Origin: JAISGQ01 sp045536305
GTDB taxonomy: Bacteria; Bacillota; Clostridia; Oscillospirales; Acutalibacteraceae
NCBI GenBank assembly: GCA_045536305.1
Contig: JAZSNH010000081.1
Location: 31,071-95,070, forward strand
Length of the DNA stretch: 64,000 nt
Reading direction: 5' to 3'
Shown: piece after piece, positions 52,378-60,847 of the stretch
Position numbering within the stretch: position 1 is the stretch's first letter
Layout: every line of letters begins with the position of its first letter
Translations under genes and position numbers: made by a program
The notes under the pieces: model-generated
Database searches by the model: none
The model's input: the letters and a program-made list of their open reading frames with translations, nothing else
Told to the model about the DNA's origin: nothing

Positions 52378-53252
52378 TATTTTTCATTGACCCAGAGGCT
52401 TACAAAACGGGAAAAGTCCTGAACGCTCGGACTGACCGAACCGGCAGAAGAAACAGCGAGTGCGATGGTGCGTTTGGGGGCACCCTCTATGGGAATGGCG
52501 CAGATGCCTTCGGGACGACCCTCAAGAAGCAGCTCGGGCATAATGCTTATTCCGAGTCCCTGCTCAACCATTGCCATAATGGCATAATCGTCCTTTGCAG
52601 TGTATCTGGTGTTGACATTGACATTAGCCTGCCGAAGAACACTGCGCGCGTCTTGAGCGCTGTTTTCGAGAAGACTTATAAACGGCTCATCTGCGATATC
52701 TGCGGCAGAAATACTGCTCTTTCCTGCAAGACGATGATTCTTCGGAAGCACGGCAAGTATCCTGTCCTCGGCAAGAGGTATGGACTCACAGCCCGAAATA
52801 GCGATATCCTTTGTCACAAAGCCGAGGTCTATGCTTCCGTTATCAAACCACTGTACAATATCATGGTAATCACCCGTAAGCATACGAAAATCTATATTCG
52901 GATGCCTCGACTGATATTGCTTTATCATATTGGGAAGCCAATGAACCGCAACGCTTGTAAATGCGCCTATACGGACACAGCCCGTTTCAAGACCGTGAAT
53001 GCCTGCAAGGGAATCGGAGAAACTTTCAAGAGCTTCCACTATTTTTCTCACGGAAGGCATAAGCCTTTCCCCGTCAGGGGTGAGCTGAACACCTGCACGG
53101 CTGCGTGTTATAAGCTTAAGTCTTGTTTCTTTTTCGAGGGCGTTTATCGAATGGCTGACGGCAGATTGAGTGCATCGGAGCATTTCAGCGGCCTTTGTAA
53201 GACTGCCAAGCTCGACGACCTTGAGAAATATTTCATATTTTGATAAAGACAT
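52350..53252 (-). CDS. LysR-family transcriptional regulator
   Basis: About 300 aa. The N-terminal winged helix is standard (FLKVVELGSLTKAAEMLRCTQSAVSHSI), and the rest is a two-lobed effector-binding domain (VRIGAFTSVAVHWLPNMI; LGISIMPELLL). ATG 53252 follows AGAGG by about 9 bases. It diverges from putP and very likely controls it; the effector may be proline or another transported solute (inference). Confidence 0.92.
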   Translation of the reverse strand: MSLSKYEIFLKVVELGSLTKAAEMLRCTQSAVSHSINALEKETRLKLITRSRAGVQLTPDGERLMPSVRKIVEALESFSDSLAGIHGLETGCVRIGAFTSVAVHWLPNMIKQYQSRHPNIDFRMLTGDYHDIVQWFDNGSIDLGFVTKDIAISGCESIPLAEDRILAVLPKNHRLAGKSSISAADIADEPFISLLENSAQDARSVLRQANVNVNTRYTAKDDYAIMAMVEQGLGISIMPELLLEGRPEGICAIPIEGAPKRTIALAVSSAGSVSPSVQDFSRFVSLWVNEKYNKNKDPKP

Positions 53253-53264
53253 AGTAAAAACCTC

Positions 53265-53345
53265 TTGCAATTTGCTGATGGGTACATTATAATATGATTC
53301 ATACATGAAATCAAGTAATGAAATGCATGAAATTATTTCATGTAT
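53265..53345. promoter_or_regulatory. Divergent lysR-putP promoter region with ATGAAAT repeats
   Basis: Plus promoter: TTGCAA (53265-53270), 17-base spacer, TATAAT (53288-53293). Minus promoter: TTGATT (53314-53309), 17-base spacer, TATAAT (53291-53286). ATGAAAT occurs at 53305-53311, 53318-53324 and 53327-53333, and its inverted copy ATTTCAT at 53335-53341; the pair CATGAAAT-T-ATTTCATG (53326-53342) is a perfect palindrome. This fits a LysR recognition site overlapping the lysR -35 box. Confidence 0.65.
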
Positions 53346-53393
53346 GACAAAAAAACAGGTACAATCGTACCGGGAAACGGAAGTGAGCAAACT

Positions 53394-54869
53394 ATGTTCA
53401 ACGCAGAGTTAATCGTATTTTGTGTCTACCTTGCGTTTATGATCGGCATAGGAGTCGTTTTCTTCATTCGCTCAAAGGGCGGCGGAGAAAAAGGATATTT
53501 CCTTGGCGGACGTAAAATGGGACCGTGGGTATCGGCACTTTCGGCAGGCGCATCAGACATGAGCGCATGGGTGCTTATGGGATTGCCCGCATCCATTTAT
53601 GCGGCAGGTCTCGGTCAGGCATGGATAGCAATAGGTCTTGCAATAGGCTATGCCCTGAGCTGGATCTTTGAGGCACCTCGCCTTCGCAGATATTCTATCG
53701 CTGCAAAGGATTCCATCACTATCCCTCAGTATTTGACCAACAGATTCCTTTCAAAGAGCCGTGTTCTGCAGGTTATCAGTGCGATAATATTCCTTGTTGC
53801 ATATACTGTTTATGCTGCTTCCAGCATAAAGGCATGCGGTACATTGTTCAACACAGTTCTCGGTGTAGATGCTAACATTGCAATGTACATAGCAGCAGTT
53901 ATCATCATCTGCTACACCTTCCTCGGCGGCTTTTCCGCAGTTTGCTGGACCGACTTTTTCCAGGGACTTCTCATGCTCGGTGCCCTGCTCGTCGCTCCCA
54001 TATTTGCACTGGCTGCCATCAATACAGGAAACAGCGAAGGCTCAATGCAGCAGCTTCCCGAAGGCTACTGGAATCTCTTCACAAACTGGAAGGATGTTGC
54101 TTCCGGTCTCGGTTGGGGTCTCGGCTACTTCGGAATGCCCCATATCATAATCAGATTTATGTCCCTGCGCTCTGACAAGGATCTCAAAAAGAGCGCAAAG
54201 ATCGGCATCACATGGACAGTTCTTATCCTTGCTTTCTCTGTAGGTGCAGGTGTTATCGGCCATCTCTTCCTCGGAGAAATAGCAGACAGCTCTGTTGTAT
54301 TTATCACAATGGTACGCAAGCTGTTCCCGGCAGTAGTCAGCGGACTTCTGCTCTCTGCGATCCTTGCAGCAGCAATGAGCACCGCAGACTCCCAGCTCCT
54401 TGCATCCGCATCTGCATTTTCAAGTGACGTTTACAAGCCCATTATCCGCCGCAACAAGGCATCTGACAAAGAGATGATGTGGGCAGGCAGATTTGTTGTT
54501 CTTATCATCGCTGTTATCGCAGTTCTCATCGCTTCGAACCCCAATTCAGGCACAATAATGGGACTTGTTGAGAATGCATGGGGCGTGTTCGGCGCAGCAT
54601 TCGGTCCTGTAATCCTGCTTTCCCTCTTCTGGCGCAGATTTAACTTCGTCGGTGCGGTCGCAGGTATACTCACAGGTGCTATTGTAGATATCCTTTGGCT
54701 CATATTCCTCAAGGACTTCGGTCTCTATGAGATTATCCCCGGCTTTGCCGCAGGACTTATTATGGCTGTTATCTTCTCGCTTATAACAAAGAAGCCCGGC
54801 GACGATGTAACTGCTATCTATGATAAGGTTGCAGCAGGTGAAGAAATTGAGTCTTCATTGGCTGAGTAA
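53394..54869 (+). CDS. putP: Sodium/proline symporter (SSS family)
   Basis: Na+-coupled solute importer with thirteen membrane segments, 491 aa. Family motifs include GGRKMGPWVSALSAGASDMSAW near the N-terminus, FLGGFSAVCWTDFFQG and LSAILAAAMSTADSQLL, where the Ser/Thr Na+ ligands lie. Proline is the most probable substrate, and it would serve Stickland-type metabolism or osmotic balance. ATG 53394 follows GGAAGTGAG. The divergent LysR gene is the likely regulator. Confidence 0.9.
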   Translation: MFNAELIVFCVYLAFMIGIGVVFFIRSKGGGEKGYFLGGRKMGPWVSALSAGASDMSAWVLMGLPASIYAAGLGQAWIAIGLAIGYALSWIFEAPRLRRYSIAAKDSITIPQYLTNRFLSKSRVLQVISAIIFLVAYTVYAASSIKACGTLFNTVLGVDANIAMYIAAVIIICYTFLGGFSAVCWTDFFQGLLMLGALLVAPIFALAAINTGNSEGSMQQLPEGYWNLFTNWKDVASGLGWGLGYFGMPHIIIRFMSLRSDKDLKKSAKIGITWTVLILAFSVGAGVIGHLFLGEIADSSVVFITMVRKLFPAVVSGLLLSAILAAAMSTADSQLLASASAFSSDVYKPIIRRNKASDKEMMWAGRFVVLIIAVIAVLIASNPNSGTIMGLVENAWGVFGAAFGPVILLSLFWRRFNFVGAVAGILTGAIVDILWLIFLKDFGLYEIIPGFAAGLIMAVIFSLITKKPGDDVTAIYDKVAAGEEIESSLAE

Positions 54870-54881
54870 TTAACCGACTGC

Positions 54882-54920
54882 AAAAAGCTCATTTCCGATA
54901 TTTCGGAAATGAGCTTTTTA
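54882..54920 (+). terminator. Terminator of putP
   Basis: AAAAAGCTCATTTCCGA and TCGGAAATGAGCTTTTT form a 16-17 bp stem starting at about 54882. Confidence 0.88.
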
Positions 54921-55125
54921 TGCTTAATATCTTTAGGAAAGTCATTTCATATAAGGACATGGTACCGTCGGCGCTTAGCGCACACTGAAAAGGCCGATCG
55001 CATAGTGCAACCACTGCTTCCCTCTGATAAAAAGACAGAGAGAAAAAGCATTGGCTGACTATTATCAGGAAAGGCAAATATTTTAAGCATAGCCAAAGCT
55101 TTTATTCGGCGGCTTTATACAAAAC
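54921..55125. other. Intergenic stretch with inverted ends
   Basis: ATGCTTAA at 54921-54928 is repeated inverted as TTAAGCAT at 55083-55090, and CTGATAA (55024-55030) as TTATCAG (55062-55068). About 170 bases enclosed. It may be a small decayed mobile repeat. I see no gene in it. Confidence 0.35.
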
Positions 55126-55163
55126 AAAAAGTCCTTACAAACGCTAGTTTGTAAGGACTTTTT
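55126..55163 (-). terminator. Terminator of the TRAP transporter operon
   Basis: Seventeen-bp perfect stem AAAAAGTCCTTACAAAC (55126-55142) with GTTTGTAAGGACTTTTT (55147-55163), loop GCTA. Confidence 0.9.
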
Positions 55164-55178
55164 ACGTGTATTGTTTAT

Positions 55179-57140
55179 TTATGCTGCAGCAAGAGGGGAT
55201 TTATTTTTATTTGCCTTGTTTGTAATGAAATGCAGAGCAAACATCAAAAGAACAAGGGCAACACCGATGATATCGGTGAGAAGGCCGGGGTAGATAAGCA
55301 GCAATCCGCCGGCGGCACTGATGATTCTCTGATACCAGGTCATACGACCGAATATGTAACCCTCAAGTGATGCCGATATAGCAAACATACCGATTATCGA
55401 GGTGAGTATGATAAGGATTACCTCAGGTACAGTGGTTTCAATAAACAGCATTGCAGGATTGAGAGCAAAGATATAAGGAACTATAAAAGCACCTATAGCA
55501 AGCTTTGTGGAGGTGAATGCTGTCTTCATGGGGTTAGCCTGTGCGATTGCGGCACCGGCATAAGAAGCCAGCGCGACAGGAGGTGTAAGGTCGGCAACGA
55601 TGCCGAAGTAGAATACGAAGAAATGAGCTGCAATATCGGGAACACCCATACGAATGAGGATCGGTGCACAGGTAGCAGCCATTATGCAGTAATTGGCGGT
55701 TGTGGGAACGCCCATTCCGAGAACTATGCAGCAAAGCATAGTAAGGAAAAGAGCGATGATGATATGATCGCCTGCAAGAGCGATAATGCCGTTGAAAAGA
55801 ATATTTGCAAGACCTGTCATTGTAATGGTGCCTGCAATGATACCTGCAACGCCGCATGCCGCAGCGACAGCGATCATGCCCTGAGCACCGGATGCCAGTG
55901 CGTCAAAAATACGCTTGGGGGTGATGCGGTTGTCCTTGTTGAAAAGACCAACGATGATGACTGCAACGATAGCAATAGCTGCAGAATACTGAATTGAACG
56001 GGTGCTGGTGGCAACCAGATAGATAAGTATTATCAGCGGAAGCAGCAGATAGGTCTTTTTGAGCATGGGGATAATACGCGGAAGCTCTTCCTTAGTAAGA
56101 CCGCGAAGTCCCTCTTTTTTAGCCTCAAGGTGAACGGTGATGAAGATACCAAGGAAATACAGAACAGCAGGAAGTATTGCACGAACGACAATATTGCTGT
56201 AAGGTACGCCAAGGTAGTCAGCCATAAGGAATGCCGCAGCGCCCATTATAGGAGGCATTATCTGTCCACCTGTAGAAGCGGAAGCCTCGGCAGCCGCTGC
56301 AAATTCCGGCTTATAGCCTGTCTTCTTCATGAGCGGTATGGTAACAGAGCCTGAACCGACTGTGTTTGCAACCGAGGAGCCGGATGCCATGCCCTCGAGA
56401 GCACTGGCAACAACAGCAACCTTTGCAGGACCGCCCGAAAAACCGCCGACAACGGCATTGGACATCTGGATAAAGAAATCGCCGATACCGGACTTTTCAA
56501 GGAATGCACCGAAGATGATGAACATAACGATAAACTTCGAGCAGACATTGATGGGAGTTGAAAGAATGCCTTCCTTGTTGTAGAACAGATTGCGAACTAC
56601 ATAGCTGACTCTGCGCCACATATCGGGGTTGGCGACACCCCATATAATGGCGTAGATGATAAAGCAGGCGGCAACGATGACGATAGGCCATCCGACACTT
56701 CTGCGGCAAACCTCAACGAGTGAAAGTATACCGATGATACCGATAATGATCTGATATACCTCAAAGCGGCTTCCCTGCTGAATAATAGTCATGGCGTTGA
56801 AGGTGTAATACAGAAAAGCACCTGTACCGCCTATCATTGCGACATAATCATACCAAGGAATATAATTTACCTTTTGTACGCCCTTCTTTGCGGGATATAC
56901 GATATAGCCGAGCAGAATGATAAAGGCGACAAAGGATGTAAGACGCAGCTCTTCGAGCCAGCTTGCAAAAAGAGTGACGTAAATACAGAACAACGAAAAG
57001 GCGGCGAGAATGCAGCTTACAGCGATTTTCGGTTTGCCTTCCCATATACGGGTATTTGATTCGCGGTCAAACTTCTTCATTACAGAATCAAGATCCATAG
57101 GCTCTTGTACTTGCGGATCCTTTTTCTTGAATAGTGCCAA
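55179..57140 (-). CDS. TRAP transporter fused permease (TAXI type)
   Basis: Fused small and large membrane components (DctQ+DctM) of a TRAP transporter, 653 aa with about 17-18 membrane segments. Typical motifs: FGAFLEKSGIGDFFIQMSNAVVG, TGGQIMPPIMGAAAFLMADYLG and CCIVLGMGVPTTANYC. It moves an unknown organic acid, driven by an ion gradient. The start is TTG 57140, 7 bases after AGGAGG; a TTG three bases earlier is too close. It follows the binding-protein gene by 75 bases in the same operon. Confidence 0.9.
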   Translation of the reverse strand: MALFKKKDPQVQEPMDLDSVMKKFDRESNTRIWEGKPKIAVSCILAAFSLFCIYVTLFASWLEELRLTSFVAFIILLGYIVYPAKKGVQKVNYIPWYDYVAMIGGTGAFLYYTFNAMTIIQQGSRFEVYQIIIGIIGILSLVEVCRRSVGWPIVIVAACFIIYAIIWGVANPDMWRRVSYVVRNLFYNKEGILSTPINVCSKFIVMFIIFGAFLEKSGIGDFFIQMSNAVVGGFSGGPAKVAVVASALEGMASGSSVANTVGSGSVTIPLMKKTGYKPEFAAAAEASASTGGQIMPPIMGAAAFLMADYLGVPYSNIVVRAILPAVLYFLGIFITVHLEAKKEGLRGLTKEELPRIIPMLKKTYLLLPLIILIYLVATSTRSIQYSAAIAIVAVIIVGLFNKDNRITPKRIFDALASGAQGMIAVAAACGVAGIIAGTITMTGLANILFNGIIALAGDHIIIALFLTMLCCIVLGMGVPTTANYCIMAATCAPILIRMGVPDIAAHFFVFYFGIVADLTPPVALASYAGAAIAQANPMKTAFTSTKLAIGAFIVPYIFALNPAMLFIETTVPEVILIILTSIIGMFAISASLEGYIFGRMTWYQRIISAAGGLLLIYPGLLTDIIGVALVLLMFALHFITNKANKNKSPLAAA

Positions 57141-57215
57141 CAAAATTCCTCCTTTTATAAATCTAATGGCTGCGACTTTATTGCCGCAGCCATTGGGTTT
57201 TATGACTGATACGGA

Positions 57216-58172
57216 TTATTCAACGGGAACAGTGATTTTCTTTTCAGCGAAGTACTTTGCAGCGCCTGCATGGAAAGGAACGGTGATACCCTCGGTAGCG
57301 TTCTTAAGGTCAAGCTCAGCGCCCTTTGCGTTTTCAAGAGTGATAGCATCAATGTTGTTGAAAATAGCAGCTGTAAGCTTGTAAACATCGTTTTCGGATG
57401 CATCTGCATCTACGATAAGAGTTGCCTTAACGGTAACGGTCAGAACGTCTGCCTCCTGGCCGTTGTAGGTGCCGGCAGGAATATTATAGGCAGTGTAGAA
57501 GGGGCAGTCATTCATAAGCTTTTCTGCGATTGCGCCGTCGATGGGAACGAGGTATGCATTGTTGGTGGTGCAGAGCTCGGTGATAGCGGGAGTGGGAGCA
57601 CCTGCAACTATAAATGCAGCATCGATCTTGCCGTCCTTAAGAGCGTCAGCACTGTCAGCAAAGGACTGATACTGAGCCTTGATGTCGTTTTCGGTAAGAC
57701 CTGCAGCGGTGAGAACGTCTATAGCATTGAAATAAACGCCTGAACCGGGAGCGCCGATGGAAACAGACTTGCCCTTAAGATCAGCAACAGACTTGATGTC
57801 GGGATCCATGGTTACAAGCTGTACAGACTCTGCATAAAGGCCTGCAACGGTGCGGAAGGAATCAACCTTGCCTTCGGACTCGAAGGAACGGGTTCCTGCC
57901 CAAGCATAGGACATAACGTCGGACTGTACGGTGCCGAGCTGATAGTCGCCTGCGTCGATACCCTGGATGTTAGCCTTGGAACCGTCGGTGGAAACAACTA
58001 CAACATTGATTCCTGCGTTGTTTTTGATGTACTGTCCGAGAACTCCGCCGTAACCGTAATAGGTACCGGAAGTGCCGCCTGTGCCCATTGTCATAGTGGT
58101 GTCAGAACCGCTGCAGGCAGCAAGTCCGACCAGCATAGTGAGCATAAGGATAACAGCTAAAATTCTTTTCAT
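57216..58172 (-). CDS. TAXI-family TRAP transporter solute-binding lipoprotein
   Basis: Extracellular binding protein of 318 aa. Lipoprotein signal with lipobox LAAC at about residues 17-20. TAXI features are clear: TMGTGGTSGTYYGYGGVLGQ after the signal, SVSIGAPGSGV, and a C-terminal domain ending in EKKITVPVE. Substrate unknown; TAXI proteins often bind dicarboxylates or amino acids such as glutamate. ATG 58172 follows GAGGAGG. It probably supplies the fused permease downstream. Confidence 0.92.
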   Translation of the reverse strand: MKRILAVILMLTMLVGLAACSGSDTTMTMGTGGTSGTYYGYGGVLGQYIKNNAGINVVVVSTDGSKANIQGIDAGDYQLGTVQSDVMSYAWAGTRSFESEGKVDSFRTVAGLYAESVQLVTMDPDIKSVADLKGKSVSIGAPGSGVYFNAIDVLTAAGLTENDIKAQYQSFADSADALKDGKIDAAFIVAGAPTPAITELCTTNNAYLVPIDGAIAEKLMNDCPFYTAYNIPAGTYNGQEADVLTVTVKATLIVDADASENDVYKLTAAIFNNIDAITLENAKGAELDLKNATEGITVPFHAGAAKYFAEKKITVPVE

Positions 58173-58322
58173 TATAAATCCTCCTCAAAATATTATAGAT
58201 TCTTAAACATTATACATTGTTTTTTTAGTCAATACAAGTAAATTATTAAAAAAATATCGACGAATTATTAAACAAAATAAAATAATGGTATTTTAAGAGA
58301 TGTGAAGTAATGATCGAGCATG

Positions 58323-58361
58323 AAAAAAGCACGGTAGGGTATAGCCAGACCGTGCTTTTTT
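58323..58361 (-). terminator. Terminator after oadG
   Basis: AAAAAAGCACGGT (58323-58335) with ACCGTGCTTTTTT (58349-58361), a 13-bp stem with a 13-base loop. It separates the oadBG unit from the TAXI-TRAP operon. Confidence 0.85.
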
Positions 58362-58399
58362 GCTGTAATTATAGATTTGTAAAGCCTTTTAACGTATTG

Positions 58400-58663
58400 T
58401 TATTCGGCTTTTTTGTTTTTTCTTGAAAAGATCTTATTGAGCAGAGAGGTTGCGATGATAATAACGCCAATAACAATGAAGATACTTACCATACCCATAG
58501 CGAGCTTGGGGAGCATTTCGACAAAACGGCCGGGATCGACATTGACATTGGCAAAGAAGTCGCCGCCTGCGGCATCTGCCGAGCTGACAGCGGCAGAAGA
58601 GATCGGTTCACTGCCTGAAACAGTGTCACTGGCAGAAATATTGGAAAGAAAATTCAAAAACAT
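58400..58663 (-). CDS. oadG: Sodium-pump decarboxylase gamma-like subunit (OadG family)
   Basis: Small membrane subunit (87 aa) that tethers the biotin-dependent decarboxylase to the beta subunit. One membrane segment (about 53-77; LAMGMVSIFIVIGVIIIATSLL) followed by a basic tail (NKIFSRKNKKAE), as in OadG. The N-terminal 50 residues are Ser/Ala-rich and extracellular. It is 19 bases after oadB. No alpha or biotin-carrier gene lies in this window. Confidence 0.8.
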   Translation of the reverse strand: MFLNFLSNISASDTVSGSEPISSAAVSSADAAGGDFFANVNVDPGRFVEMLPKLAMGMVSIFIVIGVIIIATSLLNKIFSRKNKKAE

Positions 58664-58682
58664 TGTTATCCTCCTCTCTTAC

Positions 58683-59819
58683 TTATAAGAACAGGCTCAG
58701 GATGAGACCGCCTGCGATAACGGAAGCGATCTGACCGGAAACATTGACACCGATAGAGTGCATAAGCAGGAAGTTCTGGGGATCCTCTGCAAGACCCATC
58801 TTATGAACTACACGGCCGGACATGGGGAATGCGGAAATTCCTGCAGCACCGATCATGGGGTTGATCTTCTTGCCCTTGGGAAGGAAGACGTTGATAAGCT
58901 TTGCAAAGAGAACACCGCCTGCGGTATCGAAAACGAATGCGAAGAGACCGAGTCCGAGTATGATAAGGGTGTCGATGCGGAGGAACTCAGTAGCCTGCAT
59001 ACGTGCTGCGATAGTGATTCCGAGGAAAATGGTGATAAGATTTGCGAGAACCTTCTGAGCAGTCTCGGAAAGAGAATCGAGAACGCCGCACTCGCGGATA
59101 AGGTTGCCGAACATAAGGAATCCGATAAGGGAAGCGGATTCGGGAGCAACAGTGCCTGCAACAACGGTAATGACGATGGGAAAGAGGATCTTTGTGACCT
59201 TGGATACCTCGGCAGGCTTATAGGGCATTCTGATCATACGCTCTTTCTTTGTGGTGAGCATTTTGATTACAGGGGGCTGAATAATGGGAACGAGAGCCAT
59301 GTAGGAATAAGCCGCGACCATTATCGCACCCTGATAATTGGAGCCGAGCTTCTGAGCAACTACGATAGAGGTGGGACCGTCAGCCGCACCGATGATAGCA
59401 ATGGAAGCTGCGTCCTTATTCTCAAAGAATATAGCGGCGGTGCAGAGAGTGAAGAAAATACCGAACTGAGCGGCTGCGCCAAAGACCATAAGCTTTGGGT
59501 TTGACTGCACAGGACCGAAACCGATCATTGCGCCGATGCCTATGAAGAGAATAAGCGGGAAAAGCTCGTTTGCAATACCTGCGTTAAAAAGTGTGGTAAG
59601 TGCGCCTTCTTCGCCGACAGCGCCGGAATTCGGTATGTTGACGAGAATAGTACCAAAGCCCATGGGCAGAAGAAGTGTAGGCTCCATGTCGTGCTTGATC
59701 GCCAGATAAATGAGGATTCCGCCGATTGCCCACATGACAACATACTTCCAGCCGCCTGCTGCGAAGAACTCTGTAAAGTTCTCAATGAGGAATGAGAATT
59801 CAGAAAGCCATTCTAACAT
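58683..59819 (-). CDS. oadB: Sodium-ion-translocating decarboxylase beta subunit (OadB/GcdB/MmdB)
   Basis: Polytopic subunit that couples decarboxylation of a carboxylated biotin to Na+ export. The Na+-site motif IIGAADGPTSIV (Asp about residue 147) and the C-terminal NPMIGAAGISAFPMSGRVV with further ion ligands are intact. Length about 378 aa is normal. ATG 59819 lies 9 bases after AAAGG; the TTG at 59828 is part of that site. The substrate (oxaloacetate, methylmalonyl-CoA or glutaconyl-CoA) depends on an alpha subunit that is elsewhere. A riboswitch-like leader precedes it. Confidence 0.93.
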   Translation of the reverse strand: MLEWLSEFSFLIENFTEFFAAGGWKYVVMWAIGGILIYLAIKHDMEPTLLLPMGFGTILVNIPNSGAVGEEGALTTLFNAGIANELFPLILFIGIGAMIGFGPVQSNPKLMVFGAAAQFGIFFTLCTAAIFFENKDAASIAIIGAADGPTSIVVAQKLGSNYQGAIMVAAYSYMALVPIIQPPVIKMLTTKKERMIRMPYKPAEVSKVTKILFPIVITVVAGTVAPESASLIGFLMFGNLIRECGVLDSLSETAQKVLANLITIFLGITIAARMQATEFLRIDTLIILGLGLFAFVFDTAGGVLFAKLINVFLPKGKKINPMIGAAGISAFPMSGRVVHKMGLAEDPQNFLLMHSIGVNVSGQIASVIAGGLILSLFL

Positions 59820-59864
59820 TTGTGTCAACCTTTCATTTAAAATACCGGGAGCTTCGGTGTCATC

Positions 59865-60073
59865 AAAAAAGACTTATACCGTGCGCAAAGCACAGTATAA
59901 GTCTCGCTGTTTAATGCATAATGCGAGTCAAATGACCGTACTGACGCAGAATGCAACGCTTTTATAAATTTCAAAATAAAAATGGTGAGTTGTTTATTTC
60001 AAAGTTAATAAAAACGCCGGCTACTCCCTTAAACTTGCCATTATATAATATATTATTCTTACAAAAAATTCAA
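59865..60073 (-). promoter_or_regulatory. Promoter and riboswitch-like leader of oadB
   Basis: Minus strand: TTGAAT (60073-60068), 17-base spacer, TATTAT (60050-60045), start near 60038. The RNA then reads AAGTTTAAGGGAGTAGCC (60036-60019) and ends with AGCGAGACTTATACT (59908-59894). These two ends can pair (AGTTTAAG with CTTATACT, one mismatch). The GGGAGUAG...GCGAGAC layout resembles the yybP-ykoY manganese riboswitch. The 3' strand is also the first arm of a 14-bp terminator (AGACTTATACTGTGC with GCACGGTATAAGTCT, then six T), so the two folds are mutually exclusive, as in a genetic ON switch. A stem GCGTTTTTAT/ATAAAAGCGT lies between. The hairpin could alternatively just end murD-GNAT transcription. 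Confidence 0.5.
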
Positions 60074-60102
60074 GGCTTATAAGCAAGAAAAAATTAACGA
60101 TA

Positions 60103-60834
60103 TCAGCAGACAAAACCGCTTACGGGAACAAAGCCGAGCTTCTGATAAAATTCCTCAAGCCCTATAAAGCAGGTGGTGTAAACCTGTCGGTCGCCGAGCT
60201 TTGTAAGAATTGAACGTATAGCGTATGAAGCAAAGCCTTTTCCGCGATATTCGGGGGTACAGGCGCATATAGTCAGCAGCGCGCTGTCGCCTGAAAGATG
60301 TGCCGCAACACATGCAACGGCATTTTCGCCGTCGCGCACGATGGCTGAAATGACGCTGCCGCTTTTTGTGCGGTAGAGCATGTCGCCGTAAAAGCTTTCA
60401 AAAGACGGTATTTCAAAGCCTGAGGCATCGCATATTTCCATAACGGAATAAAGATCCTCAATATTCGGATTTATCTGAACATTCGCACCGACCTCAAAAT
60501 CATGCACAGGCTCTGAAAGCCGCATGACGAGTCCTGTTGCGGCTTCACCCGGCCGAACGGGGCGTGTGAAACGACTGGTATTGTTCATCATACCGACGAA
60601 AATATCAGCCTCCTCATAGTCATAAGTGCCTCTTGAAAACAATGTCATACCATCGTCAAGTTTATTTATAACAGCGGTGACTTCTCCATTGTCATCAATC
60701 ATGAACCAGAAGGGAGCAAAGGACTTGGAGGTGCCGTAGGCAATGGCTGCGGCAGCAATGCGGCAGCCGAGAGCACCGCCCTCGCAGTAATCCAAAAGCT
60801 GAGAAAGCTGATTTTCTTCTACAAGTTTGATCAT
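60103..60834 (-). CDS. GNAT-family N-acetyltransferase
   Basis: 243 aa. The acetyl-CoA loop is CTPEYRGKGFASYAIRSIL near the C-terminus, followed by YTTCFIGLEEFYQKLGF; the N-terminal 130 residues form a second, degenerate half. Substrate unknown. ATG 60834 is 13 bases after murD, so the two are co-transcribed. Confidence 0.8.
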   Translation of the reverse strand: MIKLVEENQLSQLLDYCEGGALGCRIAAAAIAYGTSKSFAPFWFMIDDNGEVTAVINKLDDGMTLFSRGTYDYEEADIFVGMMNNTSRFTRPVRPGEAATGLVMRLSEPVHDFEVGANVQINPNIEDLYSVMEICDASGFEIPSFESFYGDMLYRTKSGSVISAIVRDGENAVACVAAHLSGDSALLTICACTPEYRGKGFASYAIRSILTKLGDRQVYTTCFIGLEEFYQKLGFVPVSGFVC

Positions 60835-60847
60835 ATTGGTTTTCTCC

